Assembly: GCA_003520545.1 (NCBI GenBank)
Contig: DOUP01000066.1
Coordinates: 1-29,026, forward strand
DNA: 29,026 bases
Reading direction: 5' to 3'
Source: Maritimibacter sp.
GTDB lineage: Bacteria > Pseudomonadota > Alphaproteobacteria > Rhodobacterales > Rhodobacteraceae
Shown here: positions 22,100 through 29,026 of the stretch, in pieces
Numbering within the stretch: the stretch's first letter is position 1
Layout of the letters: each line of letters opens with the position of its first letter
Made by a program: the position numbers and the translations under genes
Notes under the pieces: model-generated
What the model was told of the DNA's origin: nothing
What the model saw: only the letters and a program-made list of their open reading frames with translations
Database searches by the model: none

Positions 22100-22726
22100 A
22101 TGACGTCTGACCCAACAGCATCGCCGCCCCCCGAGCCGCACTATTCGCTCTTCGAAGACCTGCAAGGTATCCTGATCGCCTCGGCACAGGCCGCGCTGGG
22201 CATTCACCTGCTGCGCACGGCCGGGCTCATGACCGGCGGCACCGCAGGCTTGGCGCTCATCATCGCCTATGCCTTCGACTGGAATTTCTCGGTGGTGTTC
22301 TTCACCATCAACATCCCGTTCTTCGCCATCGCTTTCGCGGCGCGCGGGTTTATCTTCCTCGTGAAATCCATCGCCACCGTGACCGTGGTTTCGATCCTTG
22401 CCGAAGCGATCAAGCCGCTCTTCGTGATCGACAGCATCCATCCGGGCGCCGCCGCGATCCTGTTCGGGGTCTCCGCCGGTGTCGGTCTTCTGGGTCTGTT
22501 TCGCCATTCCGGATCGCTGGGCGGCGTGTCGATCATCGCGCTGATCCTGCAAGACAAGTTCGGCTTCAAGGCAGGCTACACGCAGCTTATTCACGACGGC
22601 ATCCTGTTTGCACTGGCCTTCGCCGTCCTCCCTTTCGACCGGGTGATCTGGTCCCTTCTGGGGGCCGTGCTGCTCAACCTCGTTATCGCCTTCAACCACC
22701 GGCGCGATTGGTACATCGTCACCTGA
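22100..22726 (+). CDS. YitT-family membrane protein
   Basis: Integral membrane protein of 208 residues with five or so hydrophobic helices, resembling the YitT/DUF161 family. Useful marks are GLMTGGTAGLALII at about 42-55, NIPFFAIAFAARGF and HSGSLGGVSIIALILQ. No function is established for the family. It follows the SMR gene by 30 bases on the same strand and probably shares its transcript. Confidence 0.82.
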   Translation: MTSDPTASPPPEPHYSLFEDLQGILIASAQAALGIHLLRTAGLMTGGTAGLALIIAYAFDWNFSVVFFTINIPFFAIAFAARGFIFLVKSIATVTVVSILAEAIKPLFVIDSIHPGAAAILFGVSAGVGLLGLFRHSGSLGGVSIIALILQDKFGFKAGYTQLIHDGILFALAFAVLPFDRVIWSLLGAVLLNLVIAFNHRRDWYIVT

Positions 22727-22803
22727 GCGAACAACGCACCCGCAACGCAACGGCACGTTTGACAGCGGCGGTATCTCTCTGCCCCATGGGAGCGGAGGAC
22801 CGC

Positions 22804-23772
22804 ATGACACAGTTTGAAACGATCGAGACCAACGGGATCACCCTCAACGTGGCCGTGGCCGGGGAAGGACCGCTCGTCCTGCTTGTCCACGGGTTTCCCG
22901 AAAGCTGGTACAGCTGGCGCCACCAGATCCAGGCGCTGTCAGCCGCGGGATACCGCGTCGCCGCACCGGACGTGCGCGGCTACGGCGCGTCGGACAAGCC
23001 GCATCCGGTGGAAGCCTATTCGATGGAGGAAATGACCGCCGACATGGCGGGCCTGGCCCAAGCGCTGTCGCCTGACGCGCCCGCGGTCATCATCGGCCAC
23101 GACTGGGGCGCGCCCATCGCGTGGAACAGCGCCCGGCTCCACCCGGACACCTTCCGTGCCGTCGCGGGCCTGTCGGTCCCCTACTCGGTCCCCGGCGATA
23201 TCGTCGCCCTCGACCTCTACAAGAAACTCTTCACCGACAAGGGCCGGTTTTTCTACCAGGTCTATTTCCAGGACGAAGGCGTCGCCGAAGCCGAGCTGGA
23301 AGCGGACCCGCTAGACAGCATCGCCAAGTTCCTCTGGGCCTGGTCGGGCGACGCCTATCCCGACGGCTGGCCCACCGACAAGGCCCACGGCGACCAGGTG
23401 CTCACGGGGATCGAACGCCCCGACGTGCCGCTCCCCTGGCTCAGTGATGCCGATCTCGCCGTCTACGCCGAGCAATTCGCGCAATCAGGCTTTCGCGGTC
23501 CCCTGAACCGTTACCGGAACTGGCACCGTGACCACGACTTCCTGAAATCCCACCCGTCGAACCCGATCATCCAGCAACCCGCGCTCTTCATCGGCGGCGC
23601 ATACGACCCGGTCCTGACCATGTTCGCCCGCCCGCCGTCCGAACTACTGCCGGAGGTCCTCGCCAACCCGCAGGGTATCCACAGGCTTGAAGGTGTGGGC
23701 CACTGGACCCAACAAGAGGCGCCGGACGCGGTGAACCGCCTCCTCATCGACTGGTTGGCAAAGTTGGACTAG
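22804..23772 (+). CDS. alpha/beta hydrolase, epoxide-hydrolase-like
   Basis: Cytoplasmic hydrolase of 322 residues. The HGFPESW oxyanion motif is at about 29-35, nucleophile D100 in IIGHDWGAP, acid D268 in GGAYDPV and base H300 in GVGHWTQQE. An aspartate nucleophile together with tyrosines near 154 and 237 points to an epoxide hydrolase more than to an esterase; a haloalkane dehalogenase is less likely. The start at 22804 follows GGAGCGGAGG; the frame opens earlier but overlaps the preceding gene without similarity. It precedes typA by about 54 bases. Confidence 0.9.
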   Translation: MTQFETIETNGITLNVAVAGEGPLVLLVHGFPESWYSWRHQIQALSAAGYRVAAPDVRGYGASDKPHPVEAYSMEEMTADMAGLAQALSPDAPAVIIGHDWGAPIAWNSARLHPDTFRAVAGLSVPYSVPGDIVALDLYKKLFTDKGRFFYQVYFQDEGVAEAELEADPLDSIAKFLWAWSGDAYPDGWPTDKAHGDQVLTGIERPDVPLPWLSDADLAVYAEQFAQSGFRGPLNRYRNWHRDHDFLKSHPSNPIIQQPALFIGGAYDPVLTMFARPPSELLPEVLANPQGIHRLEGVGHWTQQEAPDAVNRLLIDWLAKLD

Positions 23773-23826
23773 CCATTCCGCCCGCCCCCCTGTATGGCCC
23801 CGCGTAACACCTAAAAGGACGCGGAC

Positions 23827-25644
23827 ATGGACCTCAGAAATATCGCCATCATTGCTCACGTTGACCACGGCAAGACAACGCTCGTGGATGAGCTGCTCAA
23901 GCAATCGGGGGCGTTTCGCGAAAACCAGGCGGTGGCCGAACGGGCCATGGATTCCAACGACCTGGAACGCGAGCGCGGGATCACCATTCTCGCCAAGGCG
24001 ACCTCGGTCGAATGGAAAGGCACGCGGATCAACATCGTCGATACGCCGGGCCACGCCGATTTCGGCGGCGAGGTGGAGCGGATCCTGTCCATGGTCGACG
24101 GTGTGGTCCTGCTCGTCGATGCCGCCGAAGGCCCGATGCCGCAGACCAAGTTCGTGACCTCCAAGGCGCTCGCGCTGGGCCTGCGCCCGATCGTGGTGCT
24201 GAACAAGGTCGACAAGCCCGACGCGGAACCCGACCGCGCGCTGGACGAGGTTTTCGACCTTTTCGCCGGGCTGGACGCCGATGACGACCAACTCGACTTC
24301 CCGCATCTCTACGCCTCCGGCCGCTCCGGTTGGTGCGACGCGGAACTGGATGGTCCGCGCAAGAACCTCGACGCGCTCTTCAACCTTGTCGTGAATCACG
24401 TCCCGGCCCCGAAACAGATCAAGCACCAGGACGATGACTTCCGCATGCTGGCCACGACGCTTGGGTCCGACCCCTTCGTGGGCCGCCTGCTCACAGGTCG
24501 CGTCGAAACCGGCCGCGTCAAGGTTGGCCAAACCGTGCAGGCGATCTCGCGCATCGGCCAGAAGATCGAACAATTCCGCGTCACCCGCGTGCAGGCTTTC
24601 CGGGGTCTCGGCCAACAGGATATCGACGAAGGCGAGGCCGGCGATATCGTCTCCCTCGCCGGCATGTCCAAGGCGACCGTGGCCGATACGATCTGCGCCC
24701 TCGCCGTGGACGAACCGCTCGACGCGCAACCCATCGACCCGCCGACCATCACCGTGACCTTCGGCATCAACGACAGCCCGCTCGCCGGTCGTGACGGCAA
24801 GAAGGTGCAATCCCGCGTGATCCGTGACCGCCTGATGAAAGAGGCGGAATCGAACGTCGCCATCAAGATCGCCGACACGCCGGGCGGCGAAGCCTTCGAA
24901 GTCTCGGGACGCGGCGAGCTTCAGATGGGCGTTCTTATCGAGAACATGCGCCGCGAAGGCTTCGAGCTGTCGATCTCCCGCCCGCAGGTAATCATGCGCG
25001 AAGAGAACGGCCAGCGCATGGAGCCGGTCGAAGAAGTCACGGTCGACGTGGACGACGAATACTCCGGCGCGGTGATCGAGAAATTGACCGGCGCGCGTAA
25101 AGGCGAACTTGCCGAGATGCGCCAGAACGGCGGCAAGACCCGCATCGTGGCCCATGTCCCCTCGCGCGGACTGATCGGCTACCACGGCGAGTTTCTGACC
25201 GACACGCGCGGCACCGGCGTTCTCAACCGCGTGTTCCATGGCTGGACCCCGTTCAAAGGTGCCATCCCCGGCCGCCGCGCGGGCGTGCTGATCTCGATGG
25301 AAAACGGCGAAGCCGTGGCCTATGCGCTGTGGAATCTCGAAGAACGCGGCAAGATGTTCGTCGAACCGCAGGACAAGATCTACCAGGGCATGATCATCGG
25401 CGAGCATTCCCGCGAGAACGACCTCGAAGTGAACCCGCTCAAGGGCAAGAAGCTGACCAACGTCCGCGCCTCCGGCACTGATGATGCCGTGCGCCTCACG
25501 CCGGTGACACCGATGTCGCTGGAACAGGCCATCGCCTATATCAACGATGACGAGTTGGTCGAAGTCACCCCCAACGTGGTGCGCCTGCGTAAACGCCACC
25601 TCGACCCGCACGAGCGCAAACGCGCGGCAAAAGCGAACAGCTAA
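23827..25644 (+). CDS. typA: translational GTPase TypA/BipA
   Basis: Ribosome-associated GTPase of 605 residues involved in stress and low-temperature ribosome assembly. The G1 motif AHVDHGKTT is at 10-18, RERGITI (switch I) near 49, DTPGHADF at 72-79 and NKVDKPDA near 126. The C-terminal BipA-specific region shows YHGEFLTDTRGTGVLNRVFH. All GTPase boxes are intact. AAAAGGAC precedes the ATG. A strong terminator follows about 40 bases after the stop. Confidence 0.97.
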   Translation: MDLRNIAIIAHVDHGKTTLVDELLKQSGAFRENQAVAERAMDSNDLERERGITILAKATSVEWKGTRINIVDTPGHADFGGEVERILSMVDGVVLLVDAAEGPMPQTKFVTSKALALGLRPIVVLNKVDKPDAEPDRALDEVFDLFAGLDADDDQLDFPHLYASGRSGWCDAELDGPRKNLDALFNLVVNHVPAPKQIKHQDDDFRMLATTLGSDPFVGRLLTGRVETGRVKVGQTVQAISRIGQKIEQFRVTRVQAFRGLGQQDIDEGEAGDIVSLAGMSKATVADTICALAVDEPLDAQPIDPPTITVTFGINDSPLAGRDGKKVQSRVIRDRLMKEAESNVAIKIADTPGGEAFEVSGRGELQMGVLIENMRREGFELSISRPQVIMREENGQRMEPVEEVTVDVDDEYSGAVIEKLTGARKGELAEMRQNGGKTRIVAHVPSRGLIGYHGEFLTDTRGTGVLNRVFHGWTPFKGAIPGRRAGVLISMENGEAVAYALWNLEERGKMFVEPQDKIYQGMIIGEHSRENDLEVNPLKGKKLTNVRASGTDDAVRLTPVTPMSLEQAIAYINDDELVEVTPNVVRLRKRHLDPHERKRAAKANS

Positions 25645-25686
25645 CCCCTTTCCGGTCGGAAGAAATCCCCGCCGGAGGCAAAATCG

Positions 25687-25716
25687 CCCGCCTGTCCGCA
25701 AGGACAGGCGGGCTTT
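25687..25716. terminator. bidirectional terminator between typA and the alaS unit
   Basis: Perfect 11-bp inverted repeat (arms 25687-25697 and 25702-25712, CCCGCCTGTCC/GGACAGGCGGG) with a GCAA tetraloop. A CTTTTC tail follows on the plus strand and CGATTTTG on the minus strand. It can end both the rightward typA transcript and the leftward alaS-DUF1330 transcript. Confidence 0.9.
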
Positions 25717-25767
25717 TCATGCGCGCGCCTTGGCGCGCTCCGCTTTGCAGCGGCTCAAGCTCTTGCG

Positions 25768-26055
25768 TCACTCGGTGGTTTCGATGATCACAAGATCGCG
25801 TTCAGACGCACCGCGTGCGTGGTCCAGGGCCGCCTGGTACTCGGGCGAGTGGTAGCAGCTTTCGGCCGCCTCGACCGAGGGGAAACGGGCGACCACGTTG
25901 CGCGGCCGGTCGGTGCCTTCGAGCTGCACGTAGCGCCCCCCGCGCGCGATGAATTCGCCGCCGTGCTTGGCAATCGCCGGGCCGGCCAGTTCGGCATATT
26001 TGCCGTAGGCCTCCGCATCCGTGACGGTGACATGAGCAATCCAAAGTGCAGGCAT
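25768..26055 (-). CDS. DUF1330 family protein
   Basis: Protein of 95 residues with the ferredoxin-like dimeric alpha+beta pattern of DUF1330: ALWIAHVTVTDAEAYGKYAE at the N-terminus, GGEFIARGGRY, then FPSVEAAESCYHSPEYQAA. No biochemical role is established for the family. It lies one base after the alaS stop and is very likely cotranscribed with it. Confidence 0.9.
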   Translation of the reverse strand: MPALWIAHVTVTDAEAYGKYAELAGPAIAKHGGEFIARGGRYVQLEGTDRPRNVVARFPSVEAAESCYHSPEYQAALDHARGASERDLVIIETTE

Positions 26056-26056
26056 C

Positions 26057-28708
26057 TTATACCTCCAAAAGTTTTTCCGCAGCCGCGATGGCCGCCTCGG
26101 CCCCGGCGAAGTCCTTGCCCCCGCCCTGTGCCATGTCCGGACGACCGCCGCCGCCCTTGCCGCCGACTTCCGGCACCGCGGCCTTCAGCACGTCGACAGC
26201 GGAAACCCGATCTGTCAGGTCGTCGGTCACACCGCAGGCCACGGCAACCTTGCCGTCATCGTCGGCGATCAGCAACACGACACCGGACCCGAGTTTCTGT
26301 TTGTGCGCGTCGATCAGACCGCGCAGGTCCTTGCCCGACACGCCCGACAAGGCTTGGGCCAGGAACTGGACGCCGCCAATCTCTTTGGCCGCCGCACCAT
26401 CGCCACCACCGCCCCCAAGCGCGATCTGCTGCTTGAGTTGCGCGATCTCGTTGGTCAGGCTCTTGCGCTCGTCCATAAGACCTTTTACCCGGTCCACCAA
26501 TTCGGACGGCTGGGCTTTCAATATCCCGGCCAACTCGCTCACACGCTTCGCCTCCGCCTCAAGATACGCAAAAGCTTCTTTCCCCGTCAGAGCCTCGATC
26601 CGGCGCACGCCAGCCGATGACGCGCTGTCGCTCAGGATCACACATAGCCCGATGTCGCCCGTCTGTTTCACATGGGTGCCGCCGCACAGCTCGATGGAAT
26701 AGGTATTGCCATCGGTCCCCTTGCCGGTCGCCGCCTTGCCCATCGACACGACGCGAACCTCGTCGCCATATTTTTCACCGAAAAGCGCCTGCGCCCCGAT
26801 CTCGCGGGCGTCGTCCGGGGTCATGATCCGCGTTTCCACCGGCGCGTTCTGGCGGATATAGGCGTTCACCTCGCGCGCGACATTGTCCATCTGCTGCTGG
26901 GTCAGCGCCTTGCCGTGGCTGAAGTCAAACCGCAGCCGATCCGGCGCATTGAGCGAGCCGCGCTGCGCGACGTGGTCGCCCAGCTCTTCGCGAAGCGCTT
27001 CGTGGATCAGGTGCGTCGCGGAGTGGTTCGCCCGGATCGCCGTGCGCCGCAGGTGGTCGACCACCAGTTCGGCGCCCTGCCCCGTCGAAATCTCACCGCT
27101 CTCCACGGTCGCGAAATGGATGAAGACGCCCGCCACCTTCTTGGTGTCGGTCACCTTTGCTTCACCGCTCTCGGTTTTGACGAACCCGGTATCGCCGACC
27201 TGACCGCCGCTTTCGCCATAGAACGGCGTCTGGTTCACGACCAGTTGGATATCATCCCCCGCTTTCGCGGTATCGATCCGGTCCGATCCTTTCACCAGGG
27301 CGACGATCTGGCCCTCGGCCATCTCGGTCTCGTATCCCAGGAATTCGGTCGTGCCCTTTTCCTCGGCAATATCGAACCAGACCGTGGCATCCGCGGCCTC
27401 GCCGGACCCGGACCAGGCCGCCCGTGCCTTGGCCTTTTGCTCTTCCATCGCCGCATCGAAACCTTCGGTGTCCACGACGCGGCCTCGTTCGCGAAGCGCG
27501 TCCTGGGTCAAATCAAGCGGGAAGCCGTAGGTATCGTAGAGTTTGAATGCCGACGGGCCCGGTAGCGCCTCACCCTCGGGCAGACCCGCCAATTCATCAT
27601 CGAGCAGTTTCAACCCGCGATCGAGCGTCGCTTTGAACCGGGTTTCCTCGGACAACAGCGTCTCTTCGATCATCGGTTGGGCGCGTCCGAGCTCCGGATA
27701 GGCCTGCCCCATCTGGCGGACAAGCTCCGGCACAAGACGGTGCATGACGGGGTCCTGCGCACCCAGGAGATGCGCATGCCGCATGGCCCGCCGCATGATC
27801 CGGCGCAAGACATAGCCGCGCCCTTCGTTCGAGGGCATCACCCCATCGGCGATCAGGAACGAGGTCGAGCGCAGGTGATCCGCGATCACGCGGTGATGCA
27901 CGTTCTTGTCGCCATAAGGGTCAACGCTCGTTGCATGGGCAGAGGCTTCGATCAGCGCCTTGAACAGGTCGGTGTCGTAATTGTCGTGGCTGCCCTGCAA
28001 AAGCGCGCCGATCCGCTCCAAACCCATGCCGGTGTCGATCGACTGCATGTCGAGCTCGCGCATGGTGCCGTCTTCGAATTGTTCGTTCTGCATGAAGACG
28101 ATGTTCCAGATCTCGATGAACCGGTCCCCGTCCTCTTCCGGGCTCCCCGGAGGGCCACCCCAGATATGCTCGCCATGGTCATAGAAAATCTCGGTGCAGG
28201 GACCACAGGGACCAGTCGGACCCATCTGCCAGAAGTTGTCGGAGGTCGCGATCCGGATGATCCGATCTTCCGGCACGCCGACCTTCTTCCAGATCTCGAA
28301 GGCCTCGTCGTCCGTGTGAAACACGGTCGTGTAGAGTTTGTCCTTCGGAATGCCGAATTCCCTGGTGATCAGCTCCCAGGCAAAGGGGATCGCTTCGGAC
28401 TTGAAGTAGTCACCGAAGCTGAAGTTCCCGAGCATTTCGAAAAACGTATGGTGGCGCGCGGTGTAACCCACGTTGTCCAGGTCGTTATGCTTGCCGCCCG
28501 CGCGCACGCATTTCTGCGCGGTGGTCGCCCGGACGTAGTCGCGCTTTTCGACGCCCGTGAAGCAGTTCTTGAACTGCACCATGCCCGAATTCACGAACAT
28601 GAGCGTCGGATCGTTGCGCGGAACAAGCGGGGAGCTGTCCACGACCTCGTGGCCTTTCTTGGCGAAGTAGTCGAGGAAGGTAGAGCGAATGTCGTTCAGG
28701 CTGGCCAT
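26057..28708 (-). CDS. alaS: alanyl-tRNA synthetase
   Basis: Charges tRNA-Ala with alanine (883 residues, normal length). The class II catalytic core starts IRSTFLDYFAKKGHEVV, with LMFVNSGMVQFKN and the RHHTFFEMLGNFSFGDYF motif 2 region. The editing domain zinc ligands are seen in HSATHLIHEAL and CGGTHVKQTGD. The C-terminal oligomerisation domain has the usual glycine-rich segments (GGGGGDGAA, GKGGGGRPDMAQGGG). It is followed at once by the DUF1330 gene. No T-box or other leader structure was found upstream. Confidence 0.98.
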   Translation of the reverse strand: MASLNDIRSTFLDYFAKKGHEVVDSSPLVPRNDPTLMFVNSGMVQFKNCFTGVEKRDYVRATTAQKCVRAGGKHNDLDNVGYTARHHTFFEMLGNFSFGDYFKSEAIPFAWELITREFGIPKDKLYTTVFHTDDEAFEIWKKVGVPEDRIIRIATSDNFWQMGPTGPCGPCTEIFYDHGEHIWGGPPGSPEEDGDRFIEIWNIVFMQNEQFEDGTMRELDMQSIDTGMGLERIGALLQGSHDNYDTDLFKALIEASAHATSVDPYGDKNVHHRVIADHLRSTSFLIADGVMPSNEGRGYVLRRIMRRAMRHAHLLGAQDPVMHRLVPELVRQMGQAYPELGRAQPMIEETLLSEETRFKATLDRGLKLLDDELAGLPEGEALPGPSAFKLYDTYGFPLDLTQDALRERGRVVDTEGFDAAMEEQKAKARAAWSGSGEAADATVWFDIAEEKGTTEFLGYETEMAEGQIVALVKGSDRIDTAKAGDDIQLVVNQTPFYGESGGQVGDTGFVKTESGEAKVTDTKKVAGVFIHFATVESGEISTGQGAELVVDHLRRTAIRANHSATHLIHEALREELGDHVAQRGSLNAPDRLRFDFSHGKALTQQQMDNVAREVNAYIRQNAPVETRIMTPDDAREIGAQALFGEKYGDEVRVVSMGKAATGKGTDGNTYSIELCGGTHVKQTGDIGLCVILSDSASSAGVRRIEALTGKEAFAYLEAEAKRVSELAGILKAQPSELVDRVKGLMDERKSLTNEIAQLKQQIALGGGGGDGAAAKEIGGVQFLAQALSGVSGKDLRGLIDAHKQKLGSGVVLLIADDDGKVAVACGVTDDLTDRVSAVDVLKAAVPEVGGKGGGGRPDMAQGGGKDFAGAEAAIAAAEKLLEV

Positions 28709-28796
28709 GACATATCCGTATTCGGCTGCGTTTTTTGGGGCATCTCGCCCGTTCGCCCCGGTTTATCCATGTGACCCGCGAGTGTCCATAACAACG

Positions 28797-28826
28797 AAAA
28801 AGGACGCGCCGCGGCACGTCCTTTTC
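28797..28826 (-). terminator. rho-independent terminator of recA
   Basis: Inverted repeat AAAGGACG/CGTCCTTT (28799-28806 and 28817-28824) around a ten-base GC-rich loop, with a U-rich tail on the leftward strand. It lies about 65 bases beyond the recA stop and before the alaS start region, so it separates the two transcripts. Confidence 0.8.
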
Positions 28827-28891
28827 CGGATTTTCTCCGCGGCAAGATACGCCGCGTGGGCCACTCCCGGCTTTGGCCGCCTTCGAGCGCG

Positions 28892-29026
28892 CTACTCTTC
28901 GATCATATCCTCGTCGTTGTGATCCATGTCGAAGTCGAGCCCATGCGCCGCGCGGATCTTGTCCTCGATCTCATGCGCCATCTTCGGGTTATCCTTAAGG
29001 AAGGTCTTGGCGTTTTCACGCCCCTG
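28892..29026 (-). CDS. recA: recombinase RecA, C-terminal end only
   Basis: The last 44 codons of recA, reading in from the right edge: QGRENAKTFLKDNPKM followed by AHEIEDKIRAAHGLDF and an acidic tail ending DEDMIEE. This matches the C-terminal domain of alpha-proteobacterial RecA, the strand-exchange protein of recombination and SOS induction. The acidic tail is normal for the family. The 5' part lies outside the window. Confidence 0.93.
   Translation of the reverse strand, partial: QGRENAKTFLKDNPKMAHEIEDKIRAAHGLDFDMDHNDEDMIEE

Noticed and set aside
21704..22810. Minus-strand open frame of 368 codons opposite the SMR and YitT-like genes
   Set aside because: Very rich in charged residues and spans two well-supported membrane-protein genes on the other strand.
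23644..25701. Minus-strand open frame of 685 codons opposite typA
   Set aside because: Antisense shadow of a textbook TypA gene; composition is unlike a real protein and there is no start context.
27677..28774. Plus-strand open frame of 365 codons opposite the 5' part of alaS
   Set aside because: Antisense shadow of alaS, with no recognisable domain.
28709..28796. Search for a T-box or other amino-acid-sensing leader before alaS
   Set aside because: The gap is under 90 bases after the recA terminator and shows no specifier stem or antiterminator.
1..29026. CRISPR arrays, tandem repeats, tRNA or rRNA genes, integrase or phage genes
   Set aside because: No regularly spaced repeats, cloverleaf sequences, rRNA motifs or integrase-like frames were seen on either strand.

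Overview
This window comes from a GC-rich alphaproteobacterium, most likely a marine Rhodobacterales (Roseobacter-type) species. Supporting signs are an alpha-proteobacterial S9 protein with an N-terminal extension, a RecA tail of the alpha-proteobacterial type, an AglE/AglF-type sugar transporter, and a compact chemotaxis operon whose CheA carries the middle domain usual in this group. No tRNA, rRNA or CRISPR array was seen.

Region 1 (1-5269) is a sugar-uptake and catabolism locus. A periplasmic sugar-binding protein and the start of a permease run leftward out of the window. Divergently, a LacI-family regulator, a GH1 beta-glucosidase and a glucokinase run rightward. Two nearly identical 16-bp palindromes sit just downstream of the two predicted promoters, so the LacI protein probably controls both arms. 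The logic is import, hydrolysis to glucose, then phosphorylation.

Region 2 (about 5300-16800) is a chemotaxis cluster in two convergent blocks. The rightward block is a 13-codon leader ORF, a STAS protein, cheY, cheA, cheW, cheR, a second cheY and a small helical protein with a CheZ/CheT-like D-x3-Q motif. Nearly every gene overlaps the next by one to four bases. The leftward block is a secreted stand-alone Cache-like protein, a large membrane chemoreceptor ending in a W-x-x-F tail, cheB and cheD. A decayed IS66-type transposase lies exactly between the two blocks. A near-consensus CtrA box precedes the rightward block. The stretch from the 3' half of cheR to the D-x3-Q protein is visibly poorer in G+C than the rest.

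Region 3 (about 17000-20500) holds the leftward rplM-rpsI ribosomal operon with a promoter and terminator, an unrecognised 212-residue protein, a TDT/SLAC1-type membrane transporter and a hotdog thioesterase. Region 4 (20538-25644) runs rightward: enoyl-CoA hydratase-like protein, CutA, an SMR transporter, a YitT-type membrane protein, an epoxide-hydrolase-like alpha/beta hydrolase and the translational GTPase TypA/BipA, closed by a strong symmetrical terminator. Region 5 (25768-29026) runs leftward: the 3' end of recA with its terminator, alaS and a DUF1330 protein.

No stretch longer than 300 bases lacks a gene or a gene remnant. The longest gaps are 16773-17061 (rpsI terminator, otherwise nothing clear), 10456-10663 (nothing clear), 1652-1901 (operators and promoters) and 18804-19008 (nothing clear). 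The best candidates for new biology are the small D-x3-Q protein of the che operon, the secreted Cache protein paired with the receptor, and the leader ORF.
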